64,000 nucleotides of DNA from JAHJQZ01 sp963676075 (GTDB lineage Bacteria; Pseudomonadota; Alphaproteobacteria; Rhizobiales; Devosiaceae). A program made the position numbers and the translations under genes. The stretch lies in assembly GCA_963676075.2 (NCBI GenBank), contig CAXXNZ010000001.1, positions 62,001 to 126,000 on the forward strand, read 5' to 3'. The notes beneath the pieces were generated by a model. That model was not told the origin of the DNA, did no database searches, and saw nothing but the letters and a program-made list of their open reading frames with translations. Shown here piece by piece: positions 37,455 through 49,202 of this stretch (position 1 is the stretch's first letter; every line of letters starts with the position of its first letter).

Positions 37455-39153
37455 TCATTTTTTTTTATAAGCTTACCTTCTAAAAACAAGAATTATTAAA
37501 GTTTTATAGAATTCAAACCAATATGAATAATTCAGAGATTGGAGCAAAAGTTATTTTAGAAATTGTACCCACCAAAGATTATAACTTTGTTATCCATTAC
37601 TGTGGAACAATGAGAACACAAAGGACCAATCGTTTTCCCTTCTAAAGTGATTTTCGCTCACGTATAAAACTCAACATCAAAGATATGAAGATCTTCAAAT
37701 ATTGGGAAATTTTCTAAATTAATTAATTTTTTTTATTTAAAAAGTTACAATTTTTATCATTCCTTCCTCCAAAGATAACAAATGAATTAAGATTTGAAAG
37801 TGCTTCCATTGTATGGCCCCATCTCCCTTCAGGCCTGACTCCTTTTTCTTTCACATCTTACCATTGATAGCAATTTCATTTTGTCGTTGAAAACTTATTT
37901 AAAATTTTTCCTTTTTAAGTCTTACCACCAAATCAATATAATTAGTCACTTACAAGAACAATTCTATGAAATGCTACAGCAAATTATAAATCGATTTGTT
38001 TTTTAAATTTTTGAATGCTTAAATCATAGAGCATTTGATCCTCTAAATATGTTCCCTATGAAGTTACTCCTCCATGAATTAGGAATAATTAAGATGATAC
38101 TAAGCACATACTATGATTCCTACGTGGAATAATAATTTCTCCAAAATTTTCCAAATTTTGCCATTTTTTAGTCCCTGGAGAAAACATCCTTAAATCCGCA
38201 GTGCATTCGTGATCCGATATTCTTTTATTATCATAACAAACTTACCCGCCAAATACTATTAGACTATTATTCCATAAGATACATGAATGATTATAACGAC
38301 CAAACTTTGGAGCATGACCATCTTATTTTAAATTCTTTCATCTGTTATTATCCTTGAAAAACAGTTAGGATTCTATTTTTTAGCAGTCATCTAAATGATA
38401 ACAAAATCATTTATTTCAAATTCGATCTGAAAGTCCTCCATATAGATAGAGAGTGTTTTCTATTGAAGAGAGTGAAGGACCTTCTGATGGTGCTGGGGCG
38501 AATCCAATTGAGTCAATTGCGTTAATTATTTTTAATCTGAAAATCCTTGTATAATCCTATGGATTAATTTTAGCTTTTTATTTAAGTTTTTCTTCATCAT
38601 TAGTTTTACTATACTCTAATTTTTTTTTTTATTCAACTTCATATTCATCTTACTTACCTGTAGGTTTTACTTTTGTTTAAATCCGAAACTTCCTTTCAAC
38701 CAATGAATCCTTTTAGAATTAATGCAAAAGTTAATGATAAGCTTCAATCTAACGTTTAGAAAACAGCTAATCCGCCTTCGTTCTTTATGTTTTATTAAAA
38801 TCCAAATATTTCTATAAAAAGGTTGTATTATTCGTTTCATTTTCATAAGAAGAAAAAGTATTTCGTTACAAACTTTTTTCGTCATCTAAGATCTAATAAA
38901 ATGATGTGAATCCCTCAGCTGTTTTAAGTCGTTCACTCCTATTTCCTTTTGGAAAAAACATTGTCGCTGAGAGATTAAATTTCTATTCCTTATTTTAATT
39001 AAAAAATAATCCTTTTGCCAATGGCTTTCCGTATGGGTATTCTCCAGGAAGAGGTTTGGAAATTTTTCAAGAAATCACTTATTTTATATCTCGTTCTTCT
39101 TCTGCCATTGCTTAAATTGGTTGTATTTTCTCATCTGTTATCTTTTTATTCAT
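37455..39153 (-). CDS. kelch-repeat protein
   Basis: Beta-propeller scaffold protein, often a protein-interaction adaptor. The N-terminal third is charged and helical (GEYPYGKPLAKGLFFNQN, QRTKADQLFSKRQIEAY). It is followed by at least five kelch blades with the hallmark double glycine and the spaced Trp: ENTLYLYGGLSD, NNSLIVFGGQ, QLFLIHGGVTS, LVSDQYQFGG, RPEGRWGHTMEAL with SFVIFGGRND, and a final NKVIIFGG before a short basic end. An intron of about 86 nt precedes the last codons and TGA 37457-37455; others lie near 37.7-37.76 and 38.62-38.65 kb. The start at ATG 39153 is uncertain because an in-frame TGA follows about 25 codons later. The downstream Met in SATMFFPKG is an alternative. Confidence 0.75.
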
Positions 39154-39321
39154 AGCATTTAATACAAACTATGAACTTTTTATCGAACGAGTTTGATTCA
39201 TTTAGGAATTAAAATATAATGAATATAATGAATTAAATTAATAAATAAATATATATAACATTATTAGCAATTTAAAGTTATGATATTTTTTTATCATAGA
39301 TATTATTAAATATTAATTAAA

Positions 39322-40906
39322 TCATATTTTTCTCAGTAAAAGAGGAGCTTCGGTATTCATTAAAAGATTAAATTTCGAATTGAATTGAGAAAGTATTGAA
39401 AGGTTATAAATCCCTGCCTTCAAATCTAAAGAAAATTTCATTTCACGGGATGTAGATTTCGTTGAATTATGATAACTCTCTCCACAAGAGAAATCCACTT
39501 AAATTTAGGATAATTACTCACCAGATAATTAAACTATCGTCACTACTACTTCTGTTTCCTTTTAGATCTCAAGTTCATAAGTTCCTACATAATTCAATTA
39601 CGCGAAATTGTGATACTATTTAATATCAAATATTATGATTTCTGAAAATTTCGATAGATCAAATTTCTCAGTAAACTCTTTTTCAAAATTTTCATACGAG
39701 ATAGTATAGATATCATTGATATTTTGAATCTAATTGATCTTGAAATACTATGATTATTATTATTATTATTCCTGCTATGTTAATTTTGATTTAAGAAGAC
39801 ATAAATATTTGTTTTCTAAGTTTTATTTTATACGTTCATAAAAGTTTTTATTATTTTCTAATTAATGGATTCTAAAACTTTAATAATTTGCTCCAGTTAT
39901 TCATTATAACCACTTATAGTGTGAAGAGACTTATTGTTGCTTTTATAGAGCTTTCTCTAAAAGCATCAACCATATTTCTTCATCGATTGGTGAACAAAAG
40001 ATAAATTGATGTGAATTATTATTATAAAGGAATTTATCATCAATAATTTCTATACTTCACTAAATAATTATATTTCTCAACGACAAAAAATAAATAAATA
40101 ATAACTTATCCTTCCTTACAGAGTCAAATCCCATACAAATGTTTTTCATTAATCTAATCATTGATAAAAATTCTTTCAATGAATGACTTATGACATGAAT
40201 GCAAATATTTGATTAATGAAATCATATCTTTATTTGATTACGGACCCACATTTGAAACAGAATTAAAAGTAAATTTCTTACTTAAATCATATTAATTTGC
40301 AATGGAATCATAATATTTTTTTTTTATTTCATTATTATAGAATCTTTCGTAGTAGAAAAAGTCCTGATCCTTGAATACTTCTTAATGATTATTCAAAAGC
40401 CTATAAAAGTCCTATGCGTTTGTAAGATCAATAATGTTCAATAAAGTTGTTTTTATATTCTATGCGAATAGAAAAATTAAAGAATTGTTACTTCTTCTTC
40501 TTAGTAAGGTAATGAACTTTGTAATTTTAAATTTTTAAAAATTTAATCATAATCACTAACTATTAACAAAATCATTACAATAAATTCTATTTTTTTAATG
40601 TTAACTTGAGTAATTCCCTATTTCTTTATCCTAAATTTCTTTAATAACTTTATCAACTTCTTGCTTGTTAATTTTTCCATCACTTTATTCTAATTTATCA
40701 ATAGAATTAATAAATTTTATTTAGATCTCTTATTCTTGAACTTTGCTAATGTATTTCTCAATAAGTTCTCCAAGAATCGGGTATTATTTTTATCATTTTT
40801 AGTTTTTTTTTATTTTATCTTTCTTTATAATATTATCCTGGGTGTTTTATTTAGAGTAAATCACATGGGTCGCTTCTGTTGGATCTAACCATTATTGATT
40901 AAGCAT
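39322..40906 (-). CDS. calpain-like protein lacking the catalytic residues
   Basis: Calpains are Ca2+-dependent cysteine proteases. Here the fold can be traced but not the active site. ATG 40906-40904 starts a helical region with an EF-hand-like loop (SDGKINKQEVDKVI). Then come the pre-catalytic segment NAQDFYRLLNNHQEVFKDQD and the position of the Cys helix, which reads VSNVGPQSNKDMISLIKYL instead of G-x-x-x-x-D-C-W. Next are IIDDKFLY and DEEIWLMLLEKALQKQ, the calpain IDD...E-x-W-x-x-L-L-E-K-A block. His/Asn motifs are absent; in their place lies a Gln run at about 39755-39775. The domain III-like end follows: NDIYTISYENFEKEFTEKF and GTYELEIQKETEVVVTIVQL, TGA 39324-39322. A TGA before SIEIIDD sits where calpains have a conserved Trp. 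Likely a regulatory, inactive paralogue. Confidence 0.66.
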
Positions 40907-41065
40907 TCTTTTACAAAATTTATTATTTTAATTAAATTACTTTAAACTTTTAATTTTTTAAACAAATATTTATTATTTTGCATTTTTATTTTAATAAAAA
41001 AATCATTTTCTATTTTTAATAATAATATAATAATTATTATATAATTTCATTAATTTTATTAAATC

Positions 41066-42535
41066 TCATTTCTTTTAGGGTTGTTCACTTAATGCAATAT
41101 ACTACGAAATAGCAGTAGAAATTTAAATTTAAAAATCTTCTTAGAGCTCCTTTTTAATCTTTCTTTGATAAATGAAGTACATGCAAATACTAGTAAGCAA
41201 CAGAGTGATAATTACAAGAACGATAACGAGAAATACACTTACGCCTTTGTCATTGTTACTTTTTTCTGATTCAGTTCCAAAGCAATACTCTAATTCGTTT
41301 GAATTTGAAATACTTTTACAGATCACTTAAACTACATAATCAATATCTTCGAGATCTCCCTATTATTTGATACAAAACTAACAAAATAACAAACCCTAAA
41401 ATTTAAATCATTGATATATAATGAAGGCCAAATTTGAATACCCTCACCCACAAAACTACTCATTTCCTTATGCAATAATTTATTTGTTCCATCGCTTTCA
41501 AAACTATTATCAATACAATTTTATATTTCGTTTCCTTGATTAAGATTTAAAGTCTTTATGATATTATCACCACATGCTTTAAAATCAAAATCATCGGGTT
41601 TAGAAATCAAGTTCAGCACACATTATTCATAAAAAGTTTGTTCATAATTTAGCCAATCTATATAAGATTTTCCCCAATATGATTTATAAATGCAAATCTG
41701 GCGCAAATTTTCATTAACTGCATCACGGCCTGTGACTGGACCATTGTGTCCGTCAATTTAATCTTAAAAATAATATAATTTAATTGATTATTTAATACCT
41801 GGATCAGGACTACAACTATTAAAAAAATTATTAAAAATAAAAAATTAATGGGAACTATCTTCCTCCTGAAATGCAATTGGAATTATCACTAATAAAGCCA
41901 TCAGCAATGCATTAACTACAATAATAAATTGTATATCTCGGCTTAAATACGATCCTATTTGTTGCTACCATATTAATTATACGCCAATCAAAAAAAATAT
42001 TTTGCAAGAACTAATACCCCTCAATTCCAGTTGAATCCATCCAAAATTCAACATTACTTTGTTCCCTTCCCATAGGTTTTCCAAACCCTACACTCACAAC
42101 AACTTACTAACCCTCTTCTTTTGCTGTTTCTTCAAGTAAAAGGGCATCCTCGCCACTTAGAAGTATAGTAGCGACTTTGCCACTCATATGTCCTGTCAAT
42201 TCTTTTGGAGTTTCACTAATAATTATCAAAACAGTAGCTCCCAAAATTTGGGCATTTAGTGCTTTTGTATCAGCAGAGCAATTACCATCATGGGCTAATA
42301 TTATTGTTGATTATTCAGATTCAGATATAGTGCAAGCTGATGAGTCTTTTGGGATGACTACCTCGCTGATTATTTTTTTTCCATAGGGGATTTGTCCAAA
42401 GTAACCAACTTAAATTTCAGGGAATTTCAATTGTTAGAGAGAAGTTGGAGAAAGAACTTTGACATTTACTTTCACATCACAAATTATGATAGAAATCAGC
42501 AAACATAAAGTGAGTTCTTTTAATATCAAATTCAT
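41066..42535 (-). CDS. vacuolar sorting receptor (VSR, PA-domain type I receptor)
   Basis: Type I membrane receptor that captures soluble cargo in the Golgi/endosome system. Three introns (40, 36 and 35 nt) give exactly 452 codons plus TGA 41068-41066. Signal peptide at residues 1-19; protease-associated domain to about 180 (KKIISEVVIP, IILAHDGNCSADTKALNA); then the VSR core: VEFWMDSTG, FKPRYTIYYC, CIADGFISDNSNCISGGRYC with SPDP, VNENLRQICIY, DWLNYEQTFYEQC, and CIDNSFESDGTN. One transmembrane helix follows (VSVFLVIVLVIITLLLTSIC). The tail AISQYIALSEQ matches the plant VSR tail motif around YMPL, a YxxPhi signal for clathrin adaptors. There are no EGF repeats before the membrane, unlike plant VSRs. 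Family assignment is firm by landmark order. Confidence 0.92.
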
Positions 42536-42852
42536 TAATTTTGAATAAATTTTTAATTTTAAATAAAAATTGATAAATAAAAATAGATTGTTCTCTCTAT
42601 ATTATTGTCAGACTTCTACAAAAAAAATTAAATATAATATTTAAAAAATAAATAAAAATAAAATAGTTTAAAAACTAGTGAATACAAATTTGCAAAGTAA
42701 ATTTATTGTGTTTATAAAATAACTTTATGTGATAATTTTATTAGAATTATTTACTTAAAAAAATAAACTGAATGTTTTATAGAACATATAAACCCCTTTT
42801 TGAAATTTTACTATAATTTCCTTTATTCAATCAAATAACGCAAATTAATTAA
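42536..42852. other. divergent intergenic spacer
   Basis: 317 bp between the divergently transcribed sorting-receptor and Myb genes. A/T-rich, no motif or RNA gene seen; it must carry both promoters. Confidence 0.5.
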
Positions 42853-44295
42853 ATGTCACAATAAAGTTCAAATGTACCTGAGAACTAGTAATTGAAACCT
42901 GGAGCGCAATCCCATAGATATTGGTCCCCAGAAGAAGAGAAATAACTCCTTGCTACCGTTTCTTAATTTGGTACTAAAAACTGGAAACACATCTCTTCGT
43001 TTTTCGTTTCACGTACTGCCTCACAATGCGCGCAAAGATACCGACGATTAATAACGCCATCAATACGCAAACCATGGACTGCATCAGAGGATGCCTATTT
43101 AAAATCTAAAGTAGGTAAAAATGGGAAAACCAGTTGGGCAGTGATAGCCCGTGGATTGCCAGGTCGAACTGGTAAGCAAGTTAGAGAACGTTATTTATAA
43201 ATTCTCAACCCAAATGTGAAGAAATAAAAGTTTTCCCATGCGGATGATTAAAAGATAATTTAATTTGTTAAGAAAGTTGGATTCAAATGGAAATTTATTG
43301 CTAAAAATTTTTCGGGAAGAAGTGACAATTAAATAAAAAATCGATTTTATTCCCATATTTTAAAGAAAATTATCTAAAAAACTCCTGAAAAGTATTCAAT
43401 GATTTTTGAGATTTTAAACTCAAGAAAAATTGAAGGATCCTGTGATGTGAAAATTGAGGAGGAGGAGGAGGATTCAATTAAATAAGAAGATTCTTTATTA
43501 GAAAATTAAGCAAAAGCTAGGAAATTCAAATCTATTAAAAAATCAAGTTATAAGAAACATAAATTCGAAGAGGAGAGACTTAAAAAAGCTAAAAAAGAAG
43601 TGGGATAAAGTAAAAAAGAGGAACCAAAAGATTCTGTTTATAATCCATAGTAAATGATTCAAATCACTCCTAATATTCAAAACATCTAATTTATTTAAAA
43701 TTTTAGTTCAATTTAAAATTTATGTGCCAACCCCAATGGTATCCTCAATAATGTAATTCAGGAGTCTCCTTTTGAGCCATTTTATTCCTCGCTTTAAAGA
43801 ACTGAACAGAAATTATAGGATAAATTTGAAAAGATTTCAATGTTGCAAGCATAGCTTAATTAAAAAGCAAGTGAATTTATTGCGAATGCTTCTTACATAT
43901 AAAATGATCTTTTATAATTTAATTAAATTTTATAACGCTAGAGCTAGTTACAACCACAAGAGATCCCAAATTAATAAAGGAATCTCTAAAATTTTTCTTC
44001 TATGGTTCCATAATCCTTTTTTTCTAATCAAGGAATTGCAAATGAATTTGAATATAATAATAGTAATAATAGTAATAATAACGCAGAATAAAATTAGTAT
44101 TACTATCAAATGTTATATCATAGAATACCAAGACAACAATAAGTAATTTCATAAAATATACTTCCCAATCCAATGGATTCAAACTCTTTAGCACACCCAG
44201 GAATAGTTGAACATCTTGCTTTTCCAGAGCAGCCTGATAATTAAGAAATAAATCAGGATAATAATACTTCAGAAACAGGGGAACTAAGTAATTGA
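42853..44295 (+). CDS. R1R2R3-type Myb DNA-binding protein
   Basis: Nuclear transcription factor or chromatin protein. A single exon of exactly 480 codons plus TGA. Three consecutive Myb repeats occupy residues 20-175, each with the spaced aromatic core: RYWSPEEEKQLLATVSQFG...NWKHIS...RTASQCAQRYRRL; KPWTASEDAYLKSKVGKNG...SWAVIARGLPGRTGKQVRER; and KFSHADDQKIIQFVKKVGF...KWKFIAKNFSGRSDNQIKNR. In repeat 3 the first Trp is Phe, as in many Myb R3 repeats. The rest is low-complexity: a Lys/Glu helix, then Gln/Asn-rich sequence with a heptad segment (QRTEQKLQDKFEKISMLQAQ). About one in ten codons is TAA/TAG read as Gln. All five visible Trp residues of the repeats are TGG. Targets unknown. Confidence 0.96.
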
Positions 44296-44385
44296 TAAAG
44301 CGAAAAAATCTGAATAATTTTATTTAAATTTTATATGAATAATTATTATTATTATTTTTATTATTATTATTATTATTTAATTACA

Positions 44386-45418
44386 ATGCTAAACTCAGCT
44401 CAATTAGTCTTGATTCTTCTTTTATTGAGGTTTCATTAGTGTACTCTAACTGTTTTTAGAATTGGAATAATCAACTCATAATCAGATCTATTAGCAAATT
44501 TAAAATATCAATTATCAAATATGGCCCTCACAATCCCTGCTGGTGCTGCTTAATTAATTTAGAATCCATTGTGTAGTTCTATTAGTAATTATGATGCAGC
44601 TTTCCTGGAAAATAATGCTTAATTATTTCAGAAATATAATTTCGATACCAAGATAATTGGAATGTTTGAAGAATTAATCTCTTCAACTGAGTCAGGCTTC
44701 CAAACATTTGGTTTTTATACAAATCAGTCAATTGATAATACTGTTGGTTTTATTGGAGCGGCATTCAAGAATTAGCAATATATTTAGTTTACAATTTTAG
44801 AAAGATAATTTGATTGTTCATTAGATTAGCTTTTGTATAAACTTCATGCTCAGGAGATCTTATTTATTAGAATGAAACTACAAAATGCTGTACACCTTGT
44901 GGATTAGGATAAACTTGTTGTAAAACATGTTAGAAATAACGAAATTTTACATAAAATGAATTGGAACTGATTAATGAATACTTAAATGCTCATATTTATT
45001 CATAAATGAATCTCTAATTACAATATCCAGTTGATATAATTTCCAATTATTCATCATACACTTCAAAATTCGCTCTGGCAAATAATTCTACGGTAAAACA
45101 TTTTAAATACTTATTTTATATAGAATAAAGCCATTAATCTTTAATACGTCTAGCCATTTGCAATAGAATAATGCGAATAATTTACACAATAAGGAACAGA
45201 GTTAAAATAATGATTATTTTAAATATTTAATTCTTAGTAAATGCATGTTAACTTTAGGCACTACAATTTAAACTTGTAATACTTAGGTATGTTTGTAATA
45301 AAAATACGAATGTTTGATTAATTATTTATAAACAGCATAATAGATTTATTGTAAGGTTGCTACTTGCCAAATCTTGAGGTTTTCTTTTTTTTTTATATTG
45401 AATTTTTAAATCTAGTGA
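44386..45418 (+). CDS. small secreted cysteine-containing protein
   Basis: Unidentified. ATG 44386 begins a signal peptide (SAQLVLILLLLRFHQC). The following 130 residues have mixed polarity (LANLKYQLSNMALTIPAG), then a Cys cluster around CCTPCGLGQTCCKTCQ, then a helical region and a second set of spaced Cys (KCMLTLGTTIQTCNTQVC...YECLI...YCKVATC). The last residues are hydrophobic (LRFSFFFILNFQIQ), possibly a GPI-anchor signal, TGA 45416-45418. A short intron near 44830 is needed to join the two main frames (its exact ends are unclear), and introns of about 31 and 37 nt lie near 45094-45125 and 45202-45238. Probably exported through the secretory route. Confidence 0.6.
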
Positions 45419-45604
45419 TAATAATTTTTCAATTTCAAGTTGTAGTAGTGAACGAAAGGGTTTTTTAATAAAATGAGTAAAATTGATTTTTTGAATACAA
45501 AAATTAAAAAAAAATTTAAAAAATTAAAAATAATAATCATTAAATTAAATTATTTAATAGTAATTAATATAAATAACATTATATAGAAAAAAACACAACA
45601 AAAA

Positions 45605-48600
45605 TCATGATTTTGAAAAATGTATTTACTATTATTATTATTATGATTATTATTTCACTAAACCCTGTGAATCTTCTGTTTTCGATTACCCATATTTTTA
45701 TTATTTATTCTATTCCTATTTTTAAATTAATTTCAGTTCCTATTCATAATAATTAATCTTTTAAGAATTCGAATTCTTCTAGTACAATTTTATGATCTTT
45801 TAGATCAGGTTACAAATAACAGAATATTCATGAGAAAAGAAAGATTTATAAATTGTTAAGGATGAGATAAAACAATCAATTGCTTATGTTATCTTCTCAA
45901 ATTTTTCATAGATTAGTCCTAGATCATAATAACAATTAGCAGTTACTTAACAATTTTCACCAAATAATTTTTAGTTAAGATTAAGTAATTGTACAGAATA
46001 TTTCAGAGATTTTTCAAAATTATTTAAGAGTTAACATTCTTATTTTAAATGCTCGAGCAAGACAATTATTGAATTTTAATTTCTATTAAACTTTTTCTTT
46101 TTTATTGAAAGGGATTTCTCAAAATATTTTACGGAAGCTTAATGATCCTTTAGTTTACTGTAAACATTTCCTATATTAGAATAAGTTATTGCAATTGATT
46201 TATTGTCTTCCATTTAATATAACTTCTTTTTTATTTCAAGACATTATAAATAATATGTCAAAGCCTCATCATAAATTGATTTCTAAGTATAAATATTTCC
46301 AATACTTTCAAGAATTTTTGATATTTCAAATAGGTTATCTTCATAATAATAAGCAAAAAAAATTTTGAGTGATTCTATTTTCAAAAAAAAAACAAATTAA
46401 TAAATTAAAAGAAACTAAAAAAATTAAACATTCATAAATCTACAATGCTTCATTATAGTTTTCAAAATAAGTTTAAATATCAGCCTGTTTTAGCAAAGTG
46501 AATCAAATTTCTATATTATTCTAATCGATATAGATCGCTTTTCTGATTTCAAAGCATTTTTAAAGTGCATCTGATGCTTTTACATATTATTTTTATTTTA
46601 TAAATAAAGTCCCTAATGCATATAAGGAGTAGGCAACATCAGGGTGCTGTTCACCTAATAATTGTCTTCGAATTTCAAAGGATTCGAGTAAATATTTTTC
46701 TGCTAGACCATATTAACCTAATACAAAATCATTTTTTTTTGTTTGCTTATTTACCTAATTTAATATAAACATTTCCTAGATTTCATAATTAATTCGCAAC
46801 AATAATATGTCTTTTCCCAAGTTTTTTCTATGCAACTTAAAGAATATCTAGATAGCAAGATATTGCAATTTTATACTCCGCACGTTCTTGAAAAACAAAT
46901 CCTATTGCATTTAATATTTTAGCAAGCAAAGTAAAAGAAATCTAATGTTATCGAATAGCATTTTTTATCAAATCTCGTGCTTACTAGAAATAAACAGTCG
47001 CGTCAATTGCTTCATTTTATTCTTCATAGAATTAAGCTAATGAATAGGATGCTTAAATTAATAATAAAGTATGAGTTGGTAATGCCTAAACTGTTTCAAT
47101 TGGTTTACAACAAGGAGTTTCATAGGATTGTATATTAGAATTTGCAGTGTCTTAAAACTTTTATTAAAGGGATTTTTATCTTAAATGAAGGCTTTGGCTG
47201 ATTTGGGTTTAAAAAGTAGACCAATTGCTTCCTATTGTCTAACTATAAAAATTTTTAAACGGTTTATTATAAATAGGATTTTTAGAAATATCAGATTAAT
47301 GAAGTAATTCTACACATTTTTTCATATATTCCATGGATTTTGAATTTAAATGTGATTCCTTCTCATAATAAGTAATGCATCCTAAATTAAAGTAGCATTT
47401 AGCAATAGAATAATTAGATTCCTAATCAATTGATAACTATATTTTTTCTTAGAGAATTTCTTCCGCTAGATTCCTTGCTTCCAATAAATTGCCAGAATAC
47501 AACTATTAATTACAAATTTATGCCTTTGTTTTGAGGATATTATCTATTAAATCCCATTCATCGTTTGTTTTATAGATTTTTTCAAAAATTTATAACGCTT
47601 CATTTAGTAAGGATAGACCACTATTGAATCGATTCAGGAATTTATAAGCTTTACTGATGGTGAGTTTTTTGTTGGCTTCTTCAATTTATTCTTTTGTTTC
47701 ATCTTTTTAGTGAGTCATATGGTCGACTTTTTTGTAATTTTTTACTTCTTTAACAAAATTTTCATAGAGTTCTTCTGTTCCTTTTTTTTTCTGCAATCTT
47801 AAAATTTCCTACTTCAATTCTAATAAAGTAATTCTCTTTTTGACATTAACTTCAATCATACGAGCCAGTACTTAAACAGCTAACGGGTACTCATGTTTAA
47901 ATTTTTCTAGAAAAAACTACTAAAATTCAATAGTCTTTAGCAAAAACCGTTCTTCTCTTCTTAATCCTATACATTCAAATGCAATAATCCCAAGGGAAAA
48001 AATATCTGCTTTTATTGGATCATAATTTAATTAATTTTCTCTTTACAAACGCTCACAAAGGACAAAATTGTTGTAAATCTCAGGCGACATGTAAGCCAAA
48101 GTTCCAGGAAATAGGTCAGTGACAAAATGAGAATATTTTTCTAAAGCCATTGCATTATCGTCAATATCCAAACAAAATTTAAAAGGAGCCTGCCAACCAA
48201 TGCTTTTGGGAGTCAAGTTTCTGTGGACTATTGACTTCTTTTCAAGAATTTAGAGGTTTGATGTGACTTGAAGAAGGAAATCTAAGATCAAAGGTTCAGA
48301 AAAATTGGGTAAATCAAAAATATGTAATTAAGAGGTTTCTTAGCTATAAATTTTTATGAATTACAAAATTAAATTGATTTTACATGATAATTGAGATTTT
48401 TTTTTACTAAAGTTTTTCTTCCTGTTCTTCTTCAAAACTCAAAATATTTTTGAAAGCTACATTATTAGGTAATTAATTTAAATGCGAATGAATTTTTAAT
48501 TTATGTTCAAATAATTCACGATTCCCCTCCTTATAAAACTCAACGATGTAATGCTAATTGGTTAAAAGATCCTTAGCTTTTGTAATAAATCTGTGTTTCT

Positions 48601-48901
48601 TTTTTTCTAGGGATAGAAAAAATGATTTAAAACAATTAAAAATAATATAAAATAAACCAATTACATCATAAAATTGTAATCCATTTATAAAATCGTCAAA
48701 TGTCAAAGAATCCTATGAATTTGTTTAAAAATTGATTAATCTATTTTTTTCATCAACTATAATTTTTCCTATACTCTAATTATTATTATTATTTTGATTA
48801 TTAGGGCGTTTTGTTATATATGGTTTGGAGTCATAGTCTATTGGAGAATCTTGATCAAGGTTCTTTTTTCTGGATGATTGATAATCTGTATAGAAATACA
48901 T
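45605..48901 (-). CDS. pseudokinase-TPR fusion protein
   Basis: The N-terminal part (ATG 48901-48899) is Asn-rich, then a protein-kinase fold: helix and hinge LPNFSEPLILDFLLQVTSNL, catalytic loop IVHRNLTPKSIGW, CLDIDDNAMAL at the DFG position, FPGTLAYMSPEIY, and IKADIFSLGIIAFECIGLRR. The catalytic Asp of HRD is Asn and DFG is DID, so phosphotransfer is unlikely. The C-terminal two thirds are kinesin-light-chain-type TPRs with the repeated pattern L..L..VY....KY..A...., for example GENCQVTANCYYDLGLIYEK and a Gln-rich end KQQSQQQQQQIHFSKS, TGA 45607-45605. Introns are present near 48600-48660, 48370-48410, 46730-46760 and 46375-46430. Kinase-TPR fusions are common in ciliates. The likely role is scaffolding. 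Confidence 0.85.
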
Positions 48902-49202
48902 TTTTATTCTTATAACTTAAATAGATCAATAAGATTAAATTCAATTAAATTAAGACTTGTTTATTATTAATGTAAAAAATAATAAATTTTATATTTTATA
49001 AAAAAATTATTAAATTCCAGCTTAATTTCCTAACAAAAAAAGGAACAAATATTTATTTTCACTAAAACCAAAAATTTATTTACGAATAATTTCTTTAAAT
49101 TTGAGTAAAATTAAAATAATTTAGAAAAAAAATAATTAATAAAACTATCAAAATAAATTCATTCAACTAAAAGACTTAATAATTTTATAAAAATTAATAA
49201 AA
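48902..49202. other. divergent intergenic spacer
   Basis: 301 bp of A/T-rich sequence between divergent genes; nothing recognisable beyond homopolymer runs. Confidence 0.5.

Noticed and set aside
43772..44146. 124-codon plus-strand ORF
   Set aside because: Out-of-frame shadow within the Gln/Asn-rich half of the Myb gene, whose single exon is open throughout.
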